A stretch of DNA of 14,036 nt from UBA1479 sp963972065 (GTDB taxonomy: Bacteria; Pseudomonadota; Alphaproteobacteria; Rhodospirillales; Casp-alpha2): assembly GCA_963972065.1 (NCBI GenBank), contig CAXAVJ010000090.1, forward strand, positions 1-14,036, written 5' to 3'. The translations under genes were made by a program, and so were the position numbers. How positions within the stretch are numbered: position 1 is the first letter of the stretch; every line of letters starts with the position of its first letter. Below the pieces are notes generated by a model that saw only the letters and a program-made list of their open reading frames with translations, was not told the DNA's origin and made no database searches. Below are positions 7,872-14,036 of this stretch, one piece after another.

Positions 7872-7888
7872 ATTGTGCAGTGCACAAT
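7872..7888. promoter_or_regulatory. Second 17-bp inverted repeat upstream of the phasin -35 element
   Basis: ATTGTGCA-G-TGCACAAT is a perfect 8-bp inverted repeat around one base. It lies 7 bp upstream of the predicted -35 hexamer. It contains the same TGC-N3-GCA core as the repeat at 7815-7831, and the two centres are 57 bp apart. Two matching sites that bracket a promoter suggest cooperative repression. Confidence 0.5.
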
Positions 7889-8040
7889 TTATCTAAAAAG
7901 ACTGAAACGCATTGAATTCCGCCGCTTTCGCGGCCGTCAGGGGCGAACGTGCTGCTTGATTATCGACCGCTGCTGGCTCCTAAATGGGGCGGATGGGGGC
8001 ATCACAAGAAACGACGATCCTTGGGAGGGATAGACCAGTC
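7889..8040. other. Intergenic remainder between the phasin control region and the hydroxyacid dehydrogenase
   Basis: Together with the phasin promoter and its repeats, this fills the 300-bp divergent gap 7741-8040. A short GCCGC/GCGGC hairpin (7921-7934) has no T-tract. A weak promoter-like pair on the plus strand (TTGATT at 7956, TAAATG at 7981) could drive the dehydrogenase but is well below a confident call. GGGAGGG near 8023 is the probable ribosome-binding sequence of the downstream gene. No RNA gene or coding signal was seen. Confidence 0.4.
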
Positions 8041-9039
8041 ATGACCATGAAAGCCGTGCTTTGGCGCCCGATGTATGATCCGGGCGGCCATGACCTTTTG
8101 CGCGCCGCCGGGATTGAGCCGGTGGTCGTCGACAGCCCCGATGCCGATCAGGTGAAGGCCGCCCTCGGCAACGCCAATGCGCTTTGGGTGCGCACGCCCG
8201 AACGGGTCACCGCCGAGATCATGGACGCCGCACCCGGCCTGACCGTGATCTCGACCTCCGGCTTCGGCACCGACAACATCGACATTCCCGCCGCCACGAC
8301 GCGCGGCATCCTGGTGGTCAACCATCTGGGGTTCGGGCGCACGCCCGTGGCCGAACATACGGTGATGCTGCTGCTGGCCTGCCTGAAGCAACTCACCTGG
8401 GGCGATCGCGCGGCCCGCGACGGCACCGCCTGGTCGCAGCGCCAGGGTTTGCAGGTTTACGAACTGGAAGGCCGCACGGTCGGCATCGTCGGTCTCGGCT
8501 ATATCGGATCGGAATTGGCGAAGAAACTGCGCCTCGCCTTCAATTGCCGGGTCCTGGCCTTCGATCCCTATGTCAACGCGCGGCTCGCCTTGGTCACCGG
8601 CGCGGAAATGTGCGCCGATCTGCACGCCATGCTCGGCCAGTGCGACGCGCTCGCCATGGCGGCGGAATTGACGGACGAAACCCGCAATATGATCAGCACG
8701 GCCGAACTGGCGGCCCTGCCCGAAGGGGCCGTGGTGGTCAACGCGGCGCGAGGGCAGTTGATCGATCTCAACGCCCTGGATGCGGCCCTCAAATCCGGGC
8801 ACATCCGGGCGGCCGGGCTCGACGTCGTGTTCCCCGAACCGCTGCCCGCCGACCATGCGCTGCTGAACAACCCCAAGGTCATCTTCACGCCGCACACGGC
8901 GGGGGTCACCCAGGAAGCCTCGAAGGCGCTGGCCATCTCGGCGGCGGAGCAGATCACCACGGCCCTCAAAGGCGATCTGCCGCCGTTCCCCCTAAACCCC
9001 GAGGTCTGGGATAGTCCACAGTCGCGCCGCCCGCGCTAG
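8041..9039 (+). CDS. D-2-hydroxyacid dehydrogenase family protein (phosphoglycerate dehydrogenase-like)
   Basis: A 332-residue NAD(P)-dependent dehydrogenase of the D-isomer-specific 2-hydroxyacid family, which interconverts 2-oxoacids and D-2-hydroxyacids. The Rossmann motif GLGYIG is at 151-156, followed by an acidic residue at the end of the next strand (LAFDPY), which suggests NAD preference. The catalytic triad is present: Arg237 (NAARGQ), Glu266 (VVFPEPLP) and His285 (FTPHTAG), with family-typical spacing. There is no C-terminal ACT domain, so it is not a full-length regulated SerA. The segment usually read as a PLT motif is AELTDETRN here, so the substrate cannot be named. The ATG at 8041 follows GGGAGGG at a rather long distance; an in-frame ATG at 8047 is possible, and the frame is open upstream to 7984. 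A 92-bp spacer with palindromes separates it from the next gene. Confidence 0.9.
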   Translation: MTMKAVLWRPMYDPGGHDLLRAAGIEPVVVDSPDADQVKAALGNANALWVRTPERVTAEIMDAAPGLTVISTSGFGTDNIDIPAATTRGILVVNHLGFGRTPVAEHTVMLLLACLKQLTWGDRAARDGTAWSQRQGLQVYELEGRTVGIVGLGYIGSELAKKLRLAFNCRVLAFDPYVNARLALVTGAEMCADLHAMLGQCDALAMAAELTDETRNMISTAELAALPEGAVVVNAARGQLIDLNALDAALKSGHIRAAGLDVVFPEPLPADHALLNNPKVIFTPHTAGVTQEASKALAISAAEQITTALKGDLPPFPLNPEVWDSPQSRRPR

Positions 9040-9070
9040 GTTCGCGATGGCCGGGGGCCTCATGTAAAGT

Positions 9071-9102
9071 TACATATGTATTTTAAAATAACATATGTTA
9101 TT
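9071..9102. promoter_or_regulatory. Two tandem ACATATGT palindromes, probable operator of the CoA-transferase to arsJ operon
   Basis: TACATATGTA (9071-9080) and AATAACATATGTTATT (9087-9102) are each perfect palindromes sharing the 8-bp core ACATATGT. Their centres are 19 bp apart. Between them lies a third symmetric element, TATTTTAAAATA (9079-9090). The block is almost pure A+T inside a GC-rich genome. A TATTAT hexamer (9099-9104) overlapping the right palindrome could serve as -10, giving a start near 9111, about 20 bp before the downstream ATG; no good -35 is seen. The binding protein is unknown. An ArsR- or TetR-type dimer would fit the geometry (inference). Confidence 0.6.
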
Positions 9103-9131
9103 ATCCTGAGAAATCAACTCGGGAGGCAGAC

Positions 9132-10355
9132 ATGACAACACGCAGCGCCCTGCAGGGAATCACCGTGCTCGACATGAGCCGCGTTCTCGCGGGCCCCTCA
9201 TCGACCCAACTGCTTGGGGATCTCGGCGCCGAGGTCATCAAGGTGGAACGCCGCGGCGTCGGGGATGAGACCCGCACCTGGGGACCGCCCTATATGAAGG
9301 GCGCCGATGGCGACGACAGCGGCGAAAGCGCCTACTACCTGTCGGCCAACCGCAACAAGCGGTCCGTCACGGTCGACATCGCCAAGCCGGAAGGCGTCGC
9401 CCTGGTCCGCCGCATGCTGGCCAAATCGGACGTTCTGATCGAGAACCTGAAGGTCGGGGGCATGGCGAAGTACGGCCTAAGCTACGACGATCTGAAGGCC
9501 GATTTCCCCGGCCTCGTTTATTGTTCGATCACCGGCTACGGGCAGACCGGCCCCTACGCGCCGCGCCCCGGATACGACATGATGGCCCAGGGCCTGGGCG
9601 GCCTGATCAGCATGACCGGCGAGCCCGGGCGGCTTCCGGTCAAGGTGCCGATCGCCGTCAACGACGTGATGACCGGCATGTACGCGGCGGTCGCCATCCT
9701 GGCGGCGCTGCGCCACCGGGACGCCACCGGCGAGGGTCAGCACATCGACCTGGGCCTGCTCGATGTTCAGGTCGGCTGGCTCTACAATCAAGGCATGAAC
9801 TATCTGATCGGCGGCACGATCCCCGAACGCCTGGGCACCGCCCATCCCAACACCGTGCCCTACCAAGCCTTCGAGACGAAGGACGGCTTCGTCATCATGG
9901 GCGCCAACAACGACGACCAGTTCCAACGCTTTTGCGAAATGGCGGGCGAGCCGGAATTGGCCCGGGATCCCCGCTTTGCGACCAACCCGGACCGGCTCAA
10001 GAACCGTGACGTTCTTATCGCCAAGGTGCAGGAGATCATGCACCGGCGGACCAGCGCGGAATGGATCGAAGACCTGAGCGCGGCGAGCCTGCCGGTTTGC
10101 CCGATCAACGACCTGGAGCAGGTGTTCGCCGATCCCCACGTGCAGGCCCGCGGCATGAAGATTTCCATGCCCCATGGTGCGGCCGGTAGCCAGCCGGTAG
10201 ATATGATCGGAAATCCCATCAAAATGTCGGGAACGCCGGTATCCTACCGCCGCCCGCCGCCGACCCTGGGCGAGCATACCGACGAAGTTCTGAACGACGT
10301 GTTCGGCCTGTCGCAGGACGAGGTTTCCCGTCTGCGTGCCGACGAAATCATCTAG
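9132..10355 (+). CDS. CaiB/BaiF family (class III) CoA-transferase
   Basis: A 407-residue family III CoA-transferase. These enzymes move CoA between carboxylic acids through a mixed anhydride on a catalytic aspartate; relatives include formyl-CoA transferase and CaiB, and alpha-methylacyl-CoA racemase shares the fold. The N-terminus (GITVLDMSRVLAGPSSTQLLGDLGAEVIKVE, read in parts) is the canonical start of the family. VDIAKPEG, SDVLIENLKVGGMAKYGL and SITGYGQTGPYAPRPGYD follow in order. Asp178 in AVNDVMTGMYAA is the likely catalytic residue. The C-terminal part (CPINDLEQVFADPHVQARGM) is standard. A CoA-transferase role is more likely than racemase, but the substrate cannot be told. GGGAGG lies about 8 bases before the ATG. 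It is the first gene of the four-gene run, 12 bp ahead of the MBL gene, whose Shine-Dalgarno overlaps its stop. Confidence 0.93.
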   Translation: MTTRSALQGITVLDMSRVLAGPSSTQLLGDLGAEVIKVERRGVGDETRTWGPPYMKGADGDDSGESAYYLSANRNKRSVTVDIAKPEGVALVRRMLAKSDVLIENLKVGGMAKYGLSYDDLKADFPGLVYCSITGYGQTGPYAPRPGYDMMAQGLGGLISMTGEPGRLPVKVPIAVNDVMTGMYAAVAILAALRHRDATGEGQHIDLGLLDVQVGWLYNQGMNYLIGGTIPERLGTAHPNTVPYQAFETKDGFVIMGANNDDQFQRFCEMAGEPELARDPRFATNPDRLKNRDVLIAKVQEIMHRRTSAEWIEDLSAASLPVCPINDLEQVFADPHVQARGMKISMPHGAAGSQPVDMIGNPIKMSGTPVSYRRPPPTLGEHTDEVLNDVFGLSQDEVSRLRADEII

Positions 10356-10367
10356 GAGGAACATACC

Positions 10368-11108
10368 ATGAGCGTGACAGTCACCTTTGTCGGATCGGGC
10401 GATGCCTTCGGTGCCGGCGGCCGGTTCCAGACCTGTTATATGGTCGATGCGCCGGGCTTTCGCTATGTCATCGACTTCGGCGCGACCAGCATGACCGCCT
10501 TGAACCAGCTGGGCATCGATCACACCACCATCGACGCCGTGGTGCTGACCCATATCCACGGCGATCATTGCGGCGGCCTGCCTTTTTTCCTGATGGATTC
10601 CATGCTGGGCGCCAAGCGGACGAAGCCCCTGGTGATCGCCGGGCCGCGCGACACCCAGGCCCGCATCGCGGGCATCTGCGAAGCTTTGATGCCGGGCATG
10701 CACGCCATGTCACCAAAGTTTCAACTTAGCTATGTAGAAATGCCGGTCATGCAGGAATCGCGGATCGGCCCATTGACGGTTACCCCCTATCCCGCGGCGC
10801 ATACGGGGGAGACCAATCCCACCAGTCTGCGCACGGAGATCGCTGGGAAAGTTGTGTCTTATACGGGCGACAGCGCCTGGACCAAGCATATGCCCGACGT
10901 CGCCCGGGACGCGGACCTGTTCATTTGCGAATGCTATTTTTATGGCAAGCCCATCAAGTTTCACATGAACTACCCGGACATCGTCGAACACAAAGAGGAT
11001 TTGACGCCCAAGCGCATGATCCTGACTCATTTCAGCCGCGAGATGATTCCGCACAAGGACGAGGTGCCCGAGGAAACGGCCCATGACGGGCTGGTCGTCA
11101 ATCTTTAG
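10368..11108 (+). CDS. Metallo-beta-lactamase fold hydrolase (RNase Z/phosphodiesterase-like)
   Basis: A 246-residue cytosolic metallo-beta-lactamase fold protein without signal peptide. The fold begins VTFVGSGDAFGAGGRFQTCY, as in the RNase Z/PhnP-like branch. Metal ligands are all visible: His62, His64, Asp66 and His67 in HIHGDH, His145 in AAHTGE, Asp168 in YTGDSAW, and His221 in LTHFSRE. A dinuclear zinc site is therefore expected. The short length and lack of an exosite arm argue against tRNA-processing RNase Z; a phosphodiesterase, thioesterase or lactonase activity is possible, and the substrate is unknown. The ribosome-binding site AGGAGG overlaps the CoA-transferase stop (TAGGAGG), so the two are tightly coupled. 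GAPDH starts 15 bp downstream, which puts this hydrolase inside the arsenate-resistance transcription unit. Confidence 0.9.
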   Translation: MSVTVTFVGSGDAFGAGGRFQTCYMVDAPGFRYVIDFGATSMTALNQLGIDHTTIDAVVLTHIHGDHCGGLPFFLMDSMLGAKRTKPLVIAGPRDTQARIAGICEALMPGMHAMSPKFQLSYVEMPVMQESRIGPLTVTPYPAAHTGETNPTSLRTEIAGKVVSYTGDSAWTKHMPDVARDADLFICECYFYGKPIKFHMNYPDIVEHKEDLTPKRMILTHFSREMIPHKDEVPEETAHDGLVVNL

Positions 11109-11123
11109 GGGAAGACAGCAGAT

Positions 11124-12188
11124 ATGACCGTACGTGTTGCAATCAACGGCTTCGGCCGCATGGGGCGCTTGGCCCTGCGCGCGGCCTGGGGGTTCGACCC
11201 CGCCAAACCGGCCAGCCTGCAAGGCCCGGACGGCGCCTGGGGCAGGGGTGATATCGACATCGTCCATATCAACGAACCCGGCGGCACGGCGGAGATGGCG
11301 GCGCACCTGATGGCCTTCGACAGCGTCCATGGCCGCTGGCCCGTGGCGACGCGGGCGGACGGCGCGGATGCGGTCATTCTCGGCGACCGGCGCCTTGGCT
11401 ATTCCAGCGCATCGAAGCCCACCGAAATCGACTGGGCCGGTTTGGGCGTGGATCTGGTGTTGGAATGTTCCGGCAAGTTCAAGACCCGCGACGCCCTGGC
11501 CCCCTATTACGCCGCCGGGGTAAAGAAAGTCGTCGTCTCGGCGCCGGTGAAGGGAGATGCGCTCAACATCGTCATGGGCGTCAACGACGATCTCTACGAC
11601 CCCAAGGTCCACGATCTGGTGACCGCGGCGTCCTGCACCACCAACTGCCTGGCCCCGGTGGTCAAAGTCATTCACGAAGGCATCGGCATCGACCACGGCA
11701 TGATCACCACCATTCACGACGTGACCAACACGCAGACGGTGATCGACAAGCCCATGAAGGACATGCGCCGCGCCCGTTCGGCGCTCGCCAACCTGATTCC
11801 GACCTCGACCGGATCGGCCACGGCGATCACCATGATTTTCCCGGAACTGAAAGGCAAGCTGGACGGCATCGCCGTGCGGGTGCCGCTGCTCAACGCCTCC
11901 ATCACGGACTGCGTGTTCGAGGTCGCGCGCAAGACGACGGTGGAAGAAATCAACGACCTGCTGCGCCGGGCCGCCGATGGGCCACTCGCGGGTATCCTCG
12001 ATGTCGAGGACCGGCCCCTGGTGTCCAGCGACTTCAAGAGCGACACCCATTCGTCGATCATCGACGCACCGTCGACCATGGTCACGGACGGCACCCAGGT
12101 GAAGATCATCGCCTGGTACGACAACGAAATGGGCTATGCCCACCGCCTGTACGAACTGACGGAGAAGGTGGCGCGGTCAATCGACTGA
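11124..12188 (+). CDS. ArsJ-associated glyceraldehyde-3-phosphate dehydrogenase
   Basis: A 354-residue GAPDH. In ArsJ systems this enzyme uses arsenate in place of phosphate to turn glyceraldehyde 3-phosphate into 1-arseno-3-phosphoglycerate, which ArsJ exports. The NAD-binding motif is at 7-15 (INGFGRMGR). Catalytic Cys171 lies in ASCTTNC and His198 in TIHDVTNTQ, at the family-typical spacing of 27. The triose-phosphate/anion-site stretch (IPTSTGSA, then AVRVPLLNAS) is present, as is the C-terminal WYDNEMGYAHRL. It differs from glycolytic GapA by an insertion of roughly 15-20 residues after the first helix (about 23-42) and by INEPGG where GapA has IND. Both differences fit the ArsJ-linked subfamily as I recall it. 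It sits 15 bp after the MBL gene and 26 bp before arsJ. A housekeeping GapA role is less likely given this context. Confidence 0.93.
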   Translation: MTVRVAINGFGRMGRLALRAAWGFDPAKPASLQGPDGAWGRGDIDIVHINEPGGTAEMAAHLMAFDSVHGRWPVATRADGADAVILGDRRLGYSSASKPTEIDWAGLGVDLVLECSGKFKTRDALAPYYAAGVKKVVVSAPVKGDALNIVMGVNDDLYDPKVHDLVTAASCTTNCLAPVVKVIHEGIGIDHGMITTIHDVTNTQTVIDKPMKDMRRARSALANLIPTSTGSATAITMIFPELKGKLDGIAVRVPLLNASITDCVFEVARKTTVEEINDLLRRAADGPLAGILDVEDRPLVSSDFKSDTHSSIIDAPSTMVTDGTQVKIIAWYDNEMGYAHRLYELTEKVARSID

Positions 12189-12214
12189 CTTAGGCCTGCC
12201 AGGAGCATCAAGCG

Positions 12215-13435
12215 ATGTTGGACGTTCGAAAATACGCCGTCGTGACCGCCGCCTATTGGGGTTTCATGCTCACGGACGGTGCTCTGCGCATGCTCGTGCT
12301 GCTGCACTTCCACCGGTTGGGCTATACCCCGTTCGAACTGGCGGTGCTGTTCCTCGCTTATGAGCTGATGGGCATCGTCACCAACGCCGGCGGCGGCTGG
12401 GTGGCGTCAAGGTTCGGGCTCAAGCTGACCCTGACCGGCGGCTTGTTGCTTCAAGTCGTCGCCCTACTCGCCCTCTCGACGCTCGATCCTACTTGGCCGA
12501 AGGAACTGTCCGTGCTGTTCGTTCTGGTGGTCCAGGGCCTGTCAGGTATTGCCAAGGACCTGACGAAGATGAGCTCGAAAAGCGCGCTTAAGTTCGTCGT
12601 GCCTGAGAATGAAACCGGCGGGCTCTACCGCTGGGTCGCCCTGTTGACGGGCTCCAAGAACGCCATCAAGGGGCTGGGCTTTTTCATCGGGGCCTTGCTG
12701 CTGTCCGTCGCCGGGTTCCAGGGCGGGTTGTGGCTGATGGCCGGGTTCCTTGCGGTCATCCTGGCGGGCGCCGCCCTGGCCGTCGAAAAAGGCATGGGAA
12801 AGGCCAAGAAGAAAGCCAAGTTCACCGAGATTTTCTCCAAGTCGCGGGAGATCAACCTGCTGTCGGCGGCGCGGGTGTTCCTGTTCGGCGCCCGCGACGT
12901 GTGGTTCGTCGTCGGCGTGCCCGTGTTCCTGTACGACCAACTGGGTTGGACCTTCAATCAAGTCGGCGCGTTCATGGCCGCCTGGGTAATCGGTTACGGC
13001 TTCGTGCAGGCGGTGGCACCGAAATTGACGTCGCGCTCCCTCGACGGGTTGAGCACCGAAGTCCGCGCCGCAAGGATTTGGCTGGTCTTGCTCGCCCTGA
13101 CCGTCGTGGTGATCATTGCGGCATTGAGCCTCGGCGTTGATCCTGGGGTCGCCCTGATCGCCGGACTGGCTCTGTTCGGAATCGTGTTCGCCGTGAATTC
13201 CGCCGTGCATTCCTACCTGATCCTGGCGCTGTCGGAAAACGACGGTGTGACCATGAATGTCGGCTTCTACTACGGCGCAAACGCCACCGGGCGCCTGTTG
13301 GGAACCCTGTTGTCCGGTATTTCCTATCAATGGGCGGGGATCGACGGATGCCTGATGGTCGCCTTCGCGTTCATCGCGGCGGCCACGGTTTTTACCTCGT
13401 TCCTCCGCGACAAGCGCGCGTTACACGCGGCCTAG
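12215..13435 (+). CDS. arsJ: Organoarsenical efflux MFS transporter ArsJ
   Basis: ArsJ is a major-facilitator protein that exports 1-arseno-3-phosphoglycerate, giving arsenate resistance together with its partner GAPDH. The 406-residue sequence is polytopic. Recognisable ArsJ stretches include YWGFMLTDGALRMLVLLHFH near the N-terminus, then YELMGIVTNAGGGWVASRFGLK, and GLSGIAKDLTKMSSKSALK. A basic central loop (about residues 190-205, KGMGKAKKKAKF) is followed by the second half, including FFLFGARDVWFVVGVPVFLY-like helices near 225-245. Length and start (MLDVRKYAVVTAAYWGF) match the family. AGGAG lies about 9 bases before the ATG. It is the last gene of its run and ends 15 bp from the convergent regulator gene, with no visible terminator between them. 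Confidence 0.95.
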   Translation: MLDVRKYAVVTAAYWGFMLTDGALRMLVLLHFHRLGYTPFELAVLFLAYELMGIVTNAGGGWVASRFGLKLTLTGGLLLQVVALLALSTLDPTWPKELSVLFVLVVQGLSGIAKDLTKMSSKSALKFVVPENETGGLYRWVALLTGSKNAIKGLGFFIGALLLSVAGFQGGLWLMAGFLAVILAGAALAVEKGMGKAKKKAKFTEIFSKSREINLLSAARVFLFGARDVWFVVGVPVFLYDQLGWTFNQVGAFMAAWVIGYGFVQAVAPKLTSRSLDGLSTEVRAARIWLVLLALTVVVIIAALSLGVDPGVALIAGLALFGIVFAVNSAVHSYLILALSENDGVTMNVGFYYGANATGRLLGTLLSGISYQWAGIDGCLMVAFAFIAAATVFTSFLRDKRALHAA

Positions 13436-13450
13436 AAATCATCCCATCCC

Positions 13451-14036
13451 TTAGCCGCGCAGCAGAACCGCCGCACATTTCTCGTCCGTGATCAGCGTAT
13501 TGGCCAGACCGGCGGACAAGGCGGCCCGCACGATTTCCGCCTTGAACGTTCCCCCCGCCGCAAGGATGACATTGGGGATGCGGCGCAGCGTTTCGAAAGG
13601 CACCGACAGGGTGCGGGCATTGATCTCGTGGTCGATCATCCGCCCGTCCGCGTTGATGAAATAGTCGCAGATATTGCCGACCGACCCCGCATCTTTCAGG
13701 TCCGCCACCTGATCGTGTGTCAGGACGCCGTAGTCCACCATTTTCGTCTTGGCTGACAGATCGACCGCCGAAATCAGCGCGACCTCGCAACGCTCGGCGA
13801 TGGCATAAACCTGGCGCACCGGCGCGCTTTCCGCAAAGGCGGCGCGGGCGACGGCGGTCTCGGCGATCATCGGCGCCGTCATGTAGTAGCACTGTGCATC
13901 CAACACCCGGGCGAAGGCGGCGGCATTGTCATAGGGGTTGATGGCGCCGCTTTGCGACAGGCCGCCCGACAGGGAAACGACCGTGTTTTTCGCGCCCTCG
14001 CGCGGGATCACGGTTTGGCCGGCGGCGTGGATGGTC
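13451..14036 (-). CDS. SorC/DeoR-type sugar-binding transcriptional regulator (5' end outside the window)
   Basis: This is the C-terminal effector-binding domain of a SorC-family regulator; the DNA-binding N-terminus lies beyond the right edge. The frame is open to base 14036, so about 194 codons are visible and the GTG at 14011 is an internal codon, not the start. Typical stretches are VVSLSGGL, AFARVLDAQCYYMTAPMIAE, VRQVYAIAERCEVALISA, AGSVGNICDYFINADGR, and the phosphosugar-site region VILAAGGTFKAEIVRAALSAGLANTLITDE before the stop. SorC regulators sense phosphorylated sugars or polyols and often control the adjacent catabolic operon, here probably to the right of the window. It is convergent with arsJ, so control of the arsJ run is possible but not implied by position. 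Confidence 0.9.
   Translation of the reverse strand, partial: TIHAAGQTVIPREGAKNTVVSLSGGLSQSGAINPYDNAAAFARVLDAQCYYMTAPMIAETAVARAAFAESAPVRQVYAIAERCEVALISAVDLSAKTKMVDYGVLTHDQVADLKDAGSVGNICDYFINADGRMIDHEINARTLSVPFETLRRIPNVILAAGGTFKAEIVRAALSAGLANTLITDEKCAAVLLRG

Noticed and set aside
7815..8033. A 72-codon open frame on the plus strand in the phasin upstream region.
   Set aside because: It begins inside a palindromic operator-like element, has no ribosome-binding site and shows no family resemblance.
9049..9066. A GGCC-GGG-GGCC hairpin after the hydroxyacid dehydrogenase stop, considered as a terminator.
   Set aside because: The stem is only 4 bp and no T-tract follows, so it is too weak to call.
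10710..12143. A 477-codon open frame on the minus strand opposite the GAPDH gene.
   Set aside because: The plus-strand GAPDH has intact catalytic motifs. The antisense product looks like a codon-bias shadow.
1..14036. CRISPR arrays, tRNA or rRNA genes, insertion sequences and phage-type att sites.
   Set aside because: No regularly spaced repeats, cloverleaf-like or rRNA sequence, transposase gene or flanking terminal repeats were seen on either strand.

Overview
The window is GC-rich, about 65% by eye. It carries a fixNOQP-GHI-type cytochrome cbb3 locus, a phasin, and a SorC-type sugar-responsive regulator. This combination suggests an alphaproteobacterium, probably of the Rhodospirillales type, that respires at low oxygen and stores polyhydroxyalkanoate. 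The lineage is inferred from protein character only.

Region 1 (1-7033, minus strand) is a compact seven-gene cluster transcribed from right to left: ccoN, ccoO, ccoQ, ccoP, ccoG, ccoH and ccoI. It encodes the cbb3 terminal oxidase and its assembly factors: an iron-sulfur cupric reductase, FixH/CcoH, and the copper P-type ATPase FixI/CcoI. The genes abut or overlap by a few bases. ccoI runs off the left edge. A perfect-armed FNR/FixK-type box (7136-7149) lies just over 100 bp upstream of ccoN and is the likely low-oxygen switch.

Region 2 (7180-7888, minus strand) is a single-gene phasin unit. It ends in a strong intrinsic terminator (7180-7209). Its predicted sigma-70-like promoter is bracketed by two 17-bp inverted repeats sharing the core TGC-N3-GCA, which resembles a PhaR-type autoregulated storage-granule promoter.

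Region 3 (8041-13435, plus strand) starts with a D-2-hydroxyacid dehydrogenase. After an AT-rich spacer carrying two tandem ACATATGT palindromes comes a tightly spaced run of four genes: a CaiB/BaiF (class III) CoA-transferase, a metallo-beta-lactamase-fold hydrolase, a GAPDH paralogue, and the MFS transporter ArsJ. The last two form the known arsenate-resistance pair: GAPDH makes 1-arseno-3-phosphoglycerate and ArsJ exports it. Their apparent co-transcription with a CoA-transferase and an MBL hydrolase, with no arsR or arsC in the window, is the most unusual feature here.

Region 4 (13451-14036, minus strand) is the C-terminal sugar-binding part of a SorC/DeoR-type transcriptional regulator. 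It converges on arsJ and is cut by the right edge.
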